DNA of 64,000 nucleotides from the NCBI GenBank assembly GCA_023433945.1, contig JAEYTP010000087.1, forward strand, positions 3,748 through 67,747. The letters are read 5' to 3'. Under the pieces are notes generated by a model. That model saw only the letters and a list, made by a program, of their open reading frames with translations, was not told the origin of the DNA and did not search any database. Positions 35,477 to 43,734 of this stretch are shown one piece after another. Origin of the DNA: Bacillota bacterium (lineage in GTDB: Bacteria > Bacillota > Clostridia > Acetivibrionales > DSM-1351). Each line of letters starts with the position of its first letter. The first letter of the stretch is position 1. The position numbers and the translations under genes are program-made.

Positions 35477-37408
35477 TTATTTACCCCCTTTATTGTACTT
35501 GAATGCAACAACAGTTATATCATCTCTCTGTTCTACATTATTAAGGCAACCATCTATGTATGACTGTATTCTGTCGTACTGCTCGTTAAAGGACACACTC
35601 TGTATTTTTTCTAAAAATCTTGTGAAGCCTGACTTTGCCATCCCACCTTTGCCCTGCTCACAGTTTTGGTCAAGTAAACCATCAGTAGAAATATATACTG
35701 TCATACCATTTTCCAAATGGATATCTAAATCGTTAAAATCTTCATATCTATCATTTGAATAGCCAACGCTGGCCGTATTTCCTTTGTATTGCGTTATAAT
35801 CCCATTATAGCCCGTGAATATTGAAAGCTTTGCTCCAGCAAATATAAGCTTGTCATTTTCCTTATCAATGAGACAAACCGCCATATCCGCACCATCATTA
35901 GCAATGGAGTCTTCCTTGTTTTGACCCAAAACTTCCTTAAGACTTTTATTAGTAATATCTAAAATTCTGGCAGGGGTAAGTTCACCTATATTTTTTGAGA
36001 AGGAATCTAGTATTGTACTAAGTGTCATCGTCATAAGGGCGCCTGGGATGCCATGTCCAGTACAATCGGCAACAATCAGCAGAGAATACCGCCCCTCTGA
36101 CTTACACCAATAGAAATCTCCACCAACCACATCTCTTGGAATCCAAATAGTAAAGCTGTTGTCTTTGTCCATACCAAGCTGGGTATTGACATCAGGCAGT
36201 ATTGCTCTTTGAATTCTTTCTGCATAATGAATACTTTCTAGTATAGCTTGATTTATTTCATGTAATTGCTGTGTTCGCTCTATAACCTTATTTTCTAGTG
36301 TTACACTGTATTCCTGAATAGTGTCAGCCATCATATTGAAGCTTCTGCCTAACTCACCTATTTCGTCCTTCAAATCTATATTTGTCCTAACATCCATATT
36401 CTTTTCACTAAAGCTTTTAACTGCAGAGTTGAGCGTTCTTATGGGTTTAACCATAGCTGACATGAACTTGAGAATTATTAGAATACCCAATACTATTGAT
36501 ATAAGAAATGCTATTAAGAATCCAAATAACAGCATTCTAAGAGGCTCTTTATACTCAGATTGGTCTATCGCAATACCGAAAATCCAATTGCTGCTTTTAA
36601 TCTTACTGAGCATGAAATACTTGTCAGTATTATCATAATCACGTAAAAGCATGGAGTTAAGTTCATTACTGCCTAAAATATTTGTGAATTTACTATATTG
36701 AGTATCCTTTAAATCAGTGATATTAGTAAGACCATTTTCAGTAGGTAAAAACTGCTTGTTTTGGTGAGTAAGAATATTACCATTATCATCCAGTAAAAAA
36801 GTATATCCTCCATTGCCAATGGTGTAATTTTTTACAAGGTCAATTATATTATCTATGTATATATCGGCGGCAAGCACACCAATAATTGCTCCGTGGTTAT
36901 CTTTGACTGCTTTTGAAATAGTTATAACCATACTATTGGTCATAGCATCAACATAGGGTGACGTAAAAACAATCTCATCAGGTGCCTTAACTGCTTGGAT
37001 ATACCATGTTCTTTGGGTACAGTCATAATCGGAATCTGGTATCCAGTTGGTGCCACTGATAAGCGCTCTACTTTTATCGTTAAAACCAATATAAAAGTCC
37101 AGCACGTCATCAATATACTTACCGTGCTTGCCAACAAGGAGTTTTTGGAGGTAGTCATCAGATGTGTTCCCTGTGATCTCACAGTCCTCAACAAGGTCAC
37201 TGACAATAGTGGTATACTTCATAAACCAGCTGTCTAGCTCAGCTGCTTTTCGCATTGCTGCTTCGTGCAAACGATTATTTGACTGGTCAGAAGTAATATT
37301 ATAAGAAAAGTAATAGCTAATACTGCAGACAGATAGTAATGAAATGATACAAATTAATAAGCCTGATATTAAGTATTTAATCTTGATGCTTCTAATCTTA
37401 GCTCCCAT
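35477..37408 (-). CDS. SiaA-like membrane sensor: Cache, HAMP and SpoIIE/PP2C phosphatase
   Basis: A 643-aa protein. Transmembrane helix 1 is at residues 11-35 and helix 2 at about 290-315, with an extracellular double-Cache sensor between them (DRTWYIQA-like TQRTWYIQAVKAPDEI, then VITISKAV). A HAMP linker (IRTLNSAVKSFSEKNMDVR) leads to a PP2C/SpoIIE phosphatase domain with VGGDFYWCKSE, VADCTGHGIPGALM and DGLLDQNCEQGKGG, which supply the metal-binding aspartates. As SiaA it would dephosphorylate SiaC in response to an outside signal. First gene of the five-gene operon. Confidence 0.9.
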   Translation of the reverse strand: MGAKIRSIKIKYLISGLLICIISLLSVCSISYYFSYNITSDQSNNRLHEAAMRKAAELDSWFMKYTTIVSDLVEDCEITGNTSDDYLQKLLVGKHGKYIDDVLDFYIGFNDKSRALISGTNWIPDSDYDCTQRTWYIQAVKAPDEIVFTSPYVDAMTNSMVITISKAVKDNHGAIIGVLAADIYIDNIIDLVKNYTIGNGGYTFLLDDNGNILTHQNKQFLPTENGLTNITDLKDTQYSKFTNILGSNELNSMLLRDYDNTDKYFMLSKIKSSNWIFGIAIDQSEYKEPLRMLLFGFLIAFLISIVLGILIILKFMSAMVKPIRTLNSAVKSFSEKNMDVRTNIDLKDEIGELGRSFNMMADTIQEYSVTLENKVIERTQQLHEINQAILESIHYAERIQRAILPDVNTQLGMDKDNSFTIWIPRDVVGGDFYWCKSEGRYSLLIVADCTGHGIPGALMTMTLSTILDSFSKNIGELTPARILDITNKSLKEVLGQNKEDSIANDGADMAVCLIDKENDKLIFAGAKLSIFTGYNGIITQYKGNTASVGYSNDRYEDFNDLDIHLENGMTVYISTDGLLDQNCEQGKGGMAKSGFTRFLEKIQSVSFNEQYDRIQSYIDGCLNNVEQRDDITVVAFKYNKGGK

Positions 37409-37500
37409 ATAAACTCATTCCTGTCCATTTATGTTACTAATATTGAAACATAAATTTCCAAGGATTACAATATTAAAATCTATTATAATAAATAATTAGT

Positions 37501-38382
37501 TTATTGGTTATTTTTTACACAGCGTATGACATACAGCATATAATCCCTTGCAATATCCATATCAAAGTGCTTATAGACAGACCTACAGCCAACAGCGTCC
37601 TCTATCTCATTGAATAAAAACGTATCATTCTCCCCTAATATAAAATCAAATCCAACAAAGTCAAACTTGAGAATACTCATAATCTTTTGCACAAGCTGCT
37701 GTTGTTGCAGAGTAAGTTGATAGCGCTGTGTATTGCCCCCTAGAGAATAATTGGATTTAAAACTGGACTCTGAGCTTCTCTTTATACAAGCCTTTATCGT
37801 ATCACCTATTACAAAAACCCTTATATCAATTCCTGGACTGCTACACACCTCTTGTATGAGGAACCGCTGTACAGAAAAAGAGTCCACAATATCTACTAAT
37901 TGGTTCATATTCTGAGCCATAAAAACCTCTGTACCACCATGTCCCAATGGATTTTTAATAACTAAAGGGAAACTCAAATCAAAACTATTAGTGTCAAAGC
38001 TGCTCTTATTAATAAAAAGAGAATTTACAGATGGTATACCATTTGCATTAATTAATTGATGTGTTTTGAGCTTATCATTGCAGATATCAATAACCTCTGA
38101 ATTGTTAAAGCTTCTAGTGCCCATTAGCTCAAACTGCTTCGAAATGAATGCATCTCTGCTCCTATTAATAATGAAGTCATACTTAATAAGCCTGTTTGCA
38201 CTGCTCACTTCTTTCTTGTGCAATGCAAAAATGCCATCTTGATCATAGCCCAACAAGAGGTTTTTTGTGAGCACGAGAGTTAACTCAGCACCTTGGTCTT
38301 TAGCACAAGTTATCAGGTGTTGCGCAAACCATGTATTCTTTATGTAATCTTGTTCCTCGTAAATAAGCAGACCTTTTAGCAT
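37501..38382 (-). CDS. RimK-type ATP-grasp ligase, copy 2
   Basis: A 293-aa ATP-grasp protein. Seen: NDKLKTHQLINANGIPSV at the start of the ATP-grasp domain, FPLVIKNPLGHGGTEV (nucleotide-binding loop), and DIRVFVIGD. The metal-binding end reads FNEIEDAVG, where most RimK-like enzymes have E-x-N; Glu in place of Asn is a deviation. Such ligases join amino acids or peptides with ATP, forming an acyl-phosphate. Substrate unknown. It overlaps the upstream ATP-grasp gene by 7 bp, so the two are co-translated. ATG at 38382 after GAGGA. Confidence 0.82.
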   Translation of the reverse strand: MLKGLLIYEEQDYIKNTWFAQHLITCAKDQGAELTLVLTKNLLLGYDQDGIFALHKKEVSSANRLIKYDFIINRSRDAFISKQFELMGTRSFNNSEVIDICNDKLKTHQLINANGIPSVNSLFINKSSFDTNSFDLSFPLVIKNPLGHGGTEVFMAQNMNQLVDIVDSFSVQRFLIQEVCSSPGIDIRVFVIGDTIKACIKRSSESSFKSNYSLGGNTQRYQLTLQQQQLVQKIMSILKFDFVGFDFILGENDTFLFNEIEDAVGCRSVYKHFDMDIARDYMLYVIRCVKNNQ

Positions 38383-39287
38383 ATGATTGTCCTCAGTATG
38401 TACTCAAAAATGATGTCGGCAATATTGATTCCCGTACAGCTTAGTATATTCTTTATATGTGCATTTGAGTTAATTTCACAAACAATAGGCTCTCCATCTG
38501 GGCCAAAAAGCAAGTCAACCCCTGAATAGTCTGCCTTAACAGTTTTTGAAGCCGCAACGGCTACATTTACAAATGCCTCGGAAGGCATAAAGCTATGCAT
38601 TTTGCCTCCATTTGTGATGTTCGCCCGAAAGTCATTTTCGTTTGTTCTGAGCATCGAAGCTATCACCCTGTCCCCGACGACATGCAGGCGAACATCTCTG
38701 CCGAAGCTGCTGCTGATGTATTGCTGGTACAGATGAGGCTTTAGCTGCAGCCTATTGTAAAGTAGTGTCAGCTCCTGATGATTTCTTGCCAAGTATACTT
38801 GCTCCCCAAATGAGCCAAAGGCTTCCTTGACTACAATGGGATAAGTAAGCTCATCCTCAATCATCTGCAGGAACCTGTTTTTTGCTGCTTCTTCAAGCTC
38901 TCTATATGATAATGGTGCAAATATTGTCTTTGGTATAGCAATACCTGCTGCTGATAGTGCTTGATAAGTCATAATCTTGTCATCACAAGTAGCAATAGAA
39001 CAACTATTATTAAATAATCTATAACCGCAAAGCTCTAGATTCTTTGCAAGCCTTACATCCTTATCTGCAAACAAAATAAAATCCGGTCTAGAGGTGGCAC
39101 CAGACAAATAAGAATTGCATTCTCTGCCTTGAATAACACCTGCTACACCGCTATTGGGTATACATTCTAGCATAATTCCCGCTTTATAAGCAGCTAACCT
39201 GTACATTTCATTTATTTCAACATACTTTTTATCATTTAAACTGCCGTTAAATATCATCCATCCGGCTATACTTGTTTTTTGCCCCAT
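38376..39287 (-). CDS. RimK-type ATP-grasp ligase, copy 1
   Basis: A 303-aa ATP-grasp protein with CDDKIMTYQALSAAGIAIPK, YPIVVKEAFGSFGEQVYLA, GRDVRLHVVGD and the normal metal motif VCEINSNAHIKN. Related to the next gene at low identity, and the order of motifs is the same, so the two arose by duplication or form a heterodimer. The family makes peptide-type bonds (glutamylation of S6, peptide natural products, spore-coat YheC/YheD types). The location beside tepA and spoVFAB hints at a spore role, but this is only context. ATG at 39287 after AGAGG. Confidence 0.82.
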   Translation of the reverse strand: MGQKTSIAGWMIFNGSLNDKKYVEINEMYRLAAYKAGIMLECIPNSGVAGVIQGRECNSYLSGATSRPDFILFADKDVRLAKNLELCGYRLFNNSCSIATCDDKIMTYQALSAAGIAIPKTIFAPLSYRELEEAAKNRFLQMIEDELTYPIVVKEAFGSFGEQVYLARNHQELTLLYNRLQLKPHLYQQYISSSFGRDVRLHVVGDRVIASMLRTNENDFRANITNGGKMHSFMPSEAFVNVAVAASKTVKADYSGVDLLFGPDGEPIVCEINSNAHIKNILSCTGINIADIIFEYILRTIIC

Positions 39288-39289
39288 AT

Positions 39290-39428
39290 CCGACCTCTTA
39301 TTTAAGCACTATATAATCTCTTTTGAACACTCCTATAGCCATTTTCTCGCTATAACCTGGGCTCTTTTGACATTACTAGCTCCATTTTCTTAACTATTAT
39401 ATGAGCTCTTTTTGCCCATAATTATACC
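39290..39428. repeat. three degenerate ~43-bp repeats after ylzJ
   Basis: On the minus strand three units share ATG(T/G)CAAAAGAG...AGAAAATGG. They fill the gap between the ylzJ-like stop and the first ATP-grasp gene. Confidence 0.55.
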
Positions 39429-39662
39429 CTATTTATAGAGTTTAAGCAATGAGCCGGGCTGTATAGAGCTATCTAAATAGTCACTCGGATTGGTGCTGAT
39501 TATCCTTTCAACATAACAAGTACCAGGCTCATCGCCACATTTGCAGAGAAGCTGAATGCCGTTGTAATTAACTTCTATCAGGTTTGTGAAGCCATTAGTA
39601 TCATAATAGCCGCTTCCATTATTCATAACATAATTGTGGTCCATTATAGTGTAAAGTATCAT
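39429..39662 (-). CDS. YlzJ-like protein
   Basis: A 77-aa protein starting MILYTIM, resembling YlzJ of Bacillus, which also follows tepA. It has a CKCGDEPGTC stretch. Function unknown; conserved with tepA in spore formers. ATG at 39662 after AGAGGATG. Confidence 0.75.
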   Translation of the reverse strand: MILYTIMDHNYVMNNGSGYYDTNGFTNLIEVNYNGIQLLCKCGDEPGTCYVERIISTNPSDYLDSSIQPGSLLKLYK

Positions 39663-39736
39663 ATCATCCTCTATTTCGCTTTAAAATATTATCTTGAAAA
39701 TTTGATAGCATTATCTGTGTTGTATGCTGTTTACCT

Positions 39737-40495
39737 TCAGTTCATCTTGTTTTTGGGAATCTTTTTCTTTTTATCCTTTATGAGATTATTGAGTTTAGCT
39801 ATTGCATCCGATAAGCCACCAACTTCATCTATGAGTCCAGTACGCGTAGCTTCCTCACCAAATAATACAGTACCCACATCATTTGCCAGCTCTCCTGTCT
39901 TTAGCATGAGCTCCCTGAATTTATCCTTGCTTATTCTTGAGTGATTACTTACAAATTGGACTACTCTTTCTTGCATTTTGTCAAAGTACTCATATGTTTG
40001 TGGAACACCTATAACTAAGCCATTCATTCGTATGGGATGAATGGTCATTGTAGCTGATTTTGCAATAAAAGAATAGTCAGCCGATACAGCCATAGGTACA
40101 CCAATACTATGTCCCCCTCCTAAAACTAGGGAAACAGTAGGCTTTGACAAACTGGCCACCATTTCTGCGATAGCTAGTCCCGCTTCGACATCTCCCCCTA
40201 CAGTATTGAGTATTAGCAGCAATCCTTCTATTTCCTTGCTTTCTTCTATTGCTACCAGCTGAGGTATTACATGTTCATATTTAGTTGTTTTATTATGTGG
40301 GGGTAAAAGAATATGTCCCTCAATCTGCCCTATTATGGAAAGAGAATGTATATTACTTTGAACCTTGGGAACTGAGCTGCTGCCAAGTTCTTTTATAGCT
40401 TGTATTGCATTTTCCTTTTGATTCTGATCCATTTGCTTTTCAGCTTTTCCTGCTCCAGCCATTAGCGCGTCATTTCCAAATATATTGTTTCTCAT
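39737..40495 (-). CDS. tepA: ClpP-like protease TepA (translocation-enhancing peptidase)
   Basis: A 252-aa ClpP-fold serine peptidase. The oxyanion loop [19 protein letters not shown], nucleophile serine in [11 protein letters not shown] and histidine in MTIHPIR are all present. No signal peptide. The N-terminal 55 residues are polar. In Bacillus tepA lies in the spoVF-ylzJ-spoIIIE region and is linked to protein export and spore-protein turnover. ATG at 40495 after AGAGGA. Confidence 0.9.
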   Translation of the reverse strand: MRNNIFGNDALMAGAGKAEKQMDQNQKENAIQAIKELGSSSVPKVQSNIHSLSIIGQIEGHILLPPHNKTTKYEHVIPQLVAIEESKEIEGLLLILNTVGGDVEAGLAIAEMVASLSKPTVSLVLGGGHSIGVPMAVSADYSFIAKSATMTIHPIRMNGLVIGVPQTYEYFDKMQERVVQFVSNHSRISKDKFRELMLKTGELANDVGTVLFGEEATRTGLIDEVGGLSDAIAKLNNLIKDKKKKIPKNKMN

Positions 40496-40697
40496 TTATT
40501 TTCCTCTTGTTTTTAATAATATCGTACCTAATTATTCTTAATTATTCATAATTTATATACATGCTTGGAATAAAAACCATTACATTTTACGTGTAATGAA
40601 AAATTATTACTTCGCTCATAATAATAATTTATTTGCTTATGCTTTATTATGCTGAAATATCCATAAAATAATACACTGTTGGAAAAATGTGCAATAC

Positions 40698-40741
40698 AAA
40701 AAAGGTTCGGCAGATAGTAATTACTACATCTGACAAACCTT
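40698..40741 (-). terminator. spoVFAB terminator
   Basis: Long hairpin: AAGGTT/AACCTT outer arms (40702-40707, 40736-40741), inner CAGAT/ATCTG and a central AGTAATTACT palindrome, then TTTTTT on the minus strand. Confidence 0.85.
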
Positions 40742-40768
40742 AATATAATAGACGTGGTAAGCAATTTT

Positions 40769-41347
40769 TTATAGAAGCATTGGTTGTAACTGCACATGCT
40801 TTATAGCCCCAATTACAGTTGGTACCAGTAAATCAAAATCTGCTACCAGTGAAGTGCATTTCTTGAATGGATCATCTTGACCGAATGGGATCATATATAT
40901 ATTTTTCATATTTAATAACGTACCTATATTTTTAGCATTTGCTCCAAGGCCATCATTTGTTGAAACACCTATAACCAAAGGCTTTTGGTTTCTCAAATGG
41001 GCTTTACATGCCATAGTAACAGGACCATCAGTAATAGCATTTGCTATTTTTGAAATAGTATTTCCCGTACAGGGTGCAACCACTAATATGTCCAGATATG
41101 CCTTTGGCCCAATGGGTTCTGCTCCCACTATAGTTGTAATTAGATCTTTACCCGTAATCTTCTTTAGCGTATCTTTTAAATCATCCGCCTTACCAAATCG
41201 CGTATCGAATTCATTTACAGCATATGATAATATTGGAAAAACTTCCGCACCTTCTTTAACAAGTAACTCAATTTGTGGAAGGGTTTTCGCAAATGTACAG
41301 AATGATCCTGTCATTGCAAATCCCACCTTAACTCCCTCTAGTAGCAT
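40769..41347 (-). CDS. spoVFB: dipicolinate synthase subunit B
   Basis: A 192-aa flavoprotein-fold subunit (VGFAMTGSFCTF at the N-terminus, VAPCTGNTISKIANAITDGPVTMA in the middle). With SpoVFA it oxidises dihydrodipicolinate to dipicolinic acid in the mother cell for heat resistance of spores. Overlap region with spoVFA is 2 bp apart, ribosome-binding site inside spoVFA. Followed by a strong terminator. Confidence 0.95.
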   Translation of the reverse strand: MLLEGVKVGFAMTGSFCTFAKTLPQIELLVKEGAEVFPILSYAVNEFDTRFGKADDLKDTLKKITGKDLITTIVGAEPIGPKAYLDILVVAPCTGNTISKIANAITDGPVTMACKAHLRNQKPLVIGVSTNDGLGANAKNIGTLLNMKNIYMIPFGQDDPFKKCTSLVADFDLLVPTVIGAIKHVQLQPMLL

Positions 41348-41349
41348 CC

Positions 41350-42222
41350 CTATACCCCCAACTCTTCTATAATATTAAAAACAGTATCCTTGATGAATTC
41401 AGCAGCTGTAACTGGGGCTACTTTGCCGGGAAGTGATAATGCCCATATAGTCTTTATGCCTAAATCCTTTGCTTTTTCAAAATCAACCCCTCCTGGTTTG
41501 GAGGCAAGGTCGATAATGAGACAATCTTTTTTAAGCAACTTAAGCAACTCTGAATTAAGCACAACTGATGGAATAGTATTAAAAATAACATCTACATCCT
41601 TCACTACCGGAGAAAGTTCACTTAGCATTACGGGCTTGTAGCCGTAACTCTTTATCCAAGCCAAATCTGCATACTTTCGTGCTTCAACAAAAACATTTGC
41701 TCCTATGCCTTGCAGCATTTTTGCAAGTATCTTACCTATTCTTCCATATCCTAGAATCAGTGCATTGCTGTTATGTAGTGTTATGGGAAGCTCCTCCATT
41801 GCTATTTGGATGGCGCCCTCTGAAGTTGGAATAGAATTAAGTACTGCCATTTCCTCTCGTTCTAACAGGTCCATTGTATATACATTATAAACCTGTGCTA
41901 AATGTGCAATTTTATCACTAATCCTTCCGGCTAAAAAAAGCTGGTTCTTGTTCATGCTTTTGAATGTTTCGTTTATACATATCTTTTGATCGTTGAATGG
42001 TGCATTTATGTACTCGTTATCGTTTGAACACGGAATTGGCCCTATAACTATATCTGCACCACTAATGGCCTCGGCTATGGTATCACTCTGCTTTATAGTA
42101 ATCTCAAAGCCAGCTTTGTTAAAACCAAAGATTTTAACAATATGACCTGACTCCAAAATGTGCTCAGCTAATTTAATACTCCTTAAATCTCCACCTAAAA
42201 CACAAAACGTTTTTATCGCCAA
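41350..42222 (-). CDS. spoVFA: dipicolinate synthase subunit A
   Basis: A 290-aa NAD(P)-binding subunit. The Rossmann motif LGYGRIGKILAKML (about residues 152-165) and a dehydrogenase-like domain end with IWALSLPGKVAPVTAAEF, typical of SpoVFA. TTG start at 42222, eight bases after AGGAGG. A sequence like a sigma-K -10 lies upstream at 42298-42306, consistent with mother-cell expression. Confidence 0.95.
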   Translation of the reverse strand: MAIKTFCVLGGDLRSIKLAEHILESGHIVKIFGFNKAGFEITIKQSDTIAEAISGADIVIGPIPCSNDNEYINAPFNDQKICINETFKSMNKNQLFLAGRISDKIAHLAQVYNVYTMDLLEREEMAVLNSIPTSEGAIQIAMEELPITLHNSNALILGYGRIGKILAKMLQGIGANVFVEARKYADLAWIKSYGYKPVMLSELSPVVKDVDVIFNTIPSVVLNSELLKLLKKDCLIIDLASKPGGVDFEKAKDLGIKTIWALSLPGKVAPVTAAEFIKDTVFNIIEELGV

Positions 42223-42297
42223 TGCAATGACCTCCTGCCTGTAACGTCCTCAAACATATCAAAATGGATATTTTCGCGTTATTTGTTTTGACTAATA

Positions 42298-42306
42298 TAT
42301 CTTATG
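42298..42306 (-). promoter_or_regulatory. possible sigma-K -10 element of spoVFAB
   Basis: Minus-strand CATAAGATA matches the CATANNNTA -10 of mother-cell sigma-K promoters, about 76 bp before the start codon. An AC-containing -35 is present upstream (CACTCAC) but the spacing is not decisive. Confidence 0.4.
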
Positions 42307-42352
42307 TAGATTACAAAATGTGAGTGCCTGTACATACAGCGTTATTTTACGG

Positions 42353-42400
42353 ACATAAAAATAACCTCAAATGAGATATTTTTAATAAATCATTTGAGGT
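42353..42400 (-). terminator. terminator after the M16 peptidase gene
   Basis: Perfect 11-bp arms ACCTCAAATGA / TCATTTGAGGT (42364-42374, 42390-42400), followed on the minus strand by TTATTTTTATG. Confidence 0.85.
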
Positions 42401-42414
42401 CGTGTTTGAATTTA

Positions 42415-43656
42415 TTAGATAATGAACTCTTTTTTCATATTACCTACAGCAGAAACGCTCATTTTCTCAGGAATAAATATGGTACTCAATACTTCATTGA
42501 TACTATTCATATTTATATTATCTATCTTTTCAAGTACTTCCTTAGGTGTGTTAATTCTACCTAATAAAAGTTCGGATTTACCAATACTATTCATTCTACT
42601 GCTGGTGCTTTCAAGGCCAAGTATATAGTTGCCCTTTAACTGTTCCTTTGATTTGTTTAATTCATCCTGTGTAATACCTTTTTTTGTCAAAAGGCTAATC
42701 TCTTTTTTGGTTAGGTCTATAACCGTTTGAACCTGTTCAGGATTCATTCCCGCATATATAACAAACAATCCCGCCTTTTTATATGAAGAAGGATAAGAGT
42801 AAATGGAATAAACCAAGCCCTTCTGTTCCCTAATCTTTTGGAATAGTCGTGAGCTCATTCCCCCTCCAAAAATATTATTTAAAGCTAGGAGCGGGTAGAG
42901 ATTATCATGACCATGCTCAATACCATTAAAGCCCATGCAAAGGTGAATTTGCTCAGTATCCTTTTCTCTATAATTTCTCTCTATTTTAAACTCAGGTATT
43001 GAATAGTTTTCCTTGTAAAGACCATCAAAACTCCAGCTATCAAAGTGCTTTCGAACCAGCTCAATCATGCTTTCTTCCTCAAAATTGCCTGCAACAGATA
43101 CAACAGTATTTTGAGGGGTATAGAAGTTTTTCATATAGCTTTGTATTACTTTTTTATCAAAGGTATTGATACTCTGCTCTTTTCCTAAAATCGGATAGCC
43201 CAAAGAATTTCCATCCCAAACACTTTCAGAAAAAATATCATGTACAAGCTCCTCAGGAGTATCCTCATACATTCCTATTTCTTCAATTACAACTTTTCTT
43301 TCAACATCAATATCTGCTTTTGCAAATTTTGAATTAAAAAACATATCAGATAAAACATCAAAAGCTATGTTAATATGTGTATCTAGAGTTTTAGTGTAGT
43401 AACAGGTACACTCTTTTCCTGTAAAAGCGTTTATCTGCCCGCCAATTGCATCAATGCTTTCTGCAATCTCCTTAGCCGTACGTTTTGCTGTACCTTTAAA
43501 TAACATATGTTCAATAAAGTGTGAAATACCGTTGTTCTCAGGTGTTTCATTTCGAGACCCTGTTCCAACCCAAATTCCCACCGAAACTGATTTAACATAT
43601 GGTATTTTTTCGTACACTAATCTTAAGCCATTATCTAAAACAATTTTTTTGAACAT
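42415..43656 (-). CDS. M16 family zinc peptidase (processing-peptidase type)
   Basis: About 413 aa. The inverted zinc motif HFIEHMLFKG (HxxEH) is at residues 46-55 and the third ligand is in the downstream VVIEEIGMYEDTPEE. The C-terminal FGGGMSSRLFQKIREQKGLVYS is the second-domain signature. Homologues (YmxG/MlpA) lie next to pnp in many Firmicutes. Substrate unknown. ATG at 43656 directly behind TTGGAGGATTGG; a TTG four codons upstream overlaps that site. Confidence 0.93.
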   Translation of the reverse strand: MFKKIVLDNGLRLVYEKIPYVKSVSVGIWVGTGSRNETPENNGISHFIEHMLFKGTAKRTAKEIAESIDAIGGQINAFTGKECTCYYTKTLDTHINIAFDVLSDMFFNSKFAKADIDVERKVVIEEIGMYEDTPEELVHDIFSESVWDGNSLGYPILGKEQSINTFDKKVIQSYMKNFYTPQNTVVSVAGNFEEESMIELVRKHFDSWSFDGLYKENYSIPEFKIERNYREKDTEQIHLCMGFNGIEHGHDNLYPLLALNNIFGGGMSSRLFQKIREQKGLVYSIYSYPSSYKKAGLFVIYAGMNPEQVQTVIDLTKKEISLLTKKGITQDELNKSKEQLKGNYILGLESTSSRMNSIGKSELLLGRINTPKEVLEKIDNINMNSINEVLSTIFIPEKMSVSAVGNMKKEFII

Positions 43657-43679
43657 CCAATCCTCCAAGGGTTAAACTA

Positions 43680-43712
43680 AATTAGGCGTAAACATAGGGT
43701 CTACGCCTAATT
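43680..43712. terminator. hairpin between pnp and the M16 gene
   Basis: AATTAGGCGTA / TACGCCTAATT (43680-43690, 43702-43712) with a short, interrupted T-tract on either strand. Likely a weak terminator or processing hairpin after pnp. Confidence 0.6.
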
Positions 43713-43734
43713 TTGCATTGCTATTAATAATAAA

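Noticed and set aside
40546..40797. 83-aa minus-strand frame after spoVFB
   Set aside because: Runs through the spoVFAB terminator and lacks a ribosome-binding site.
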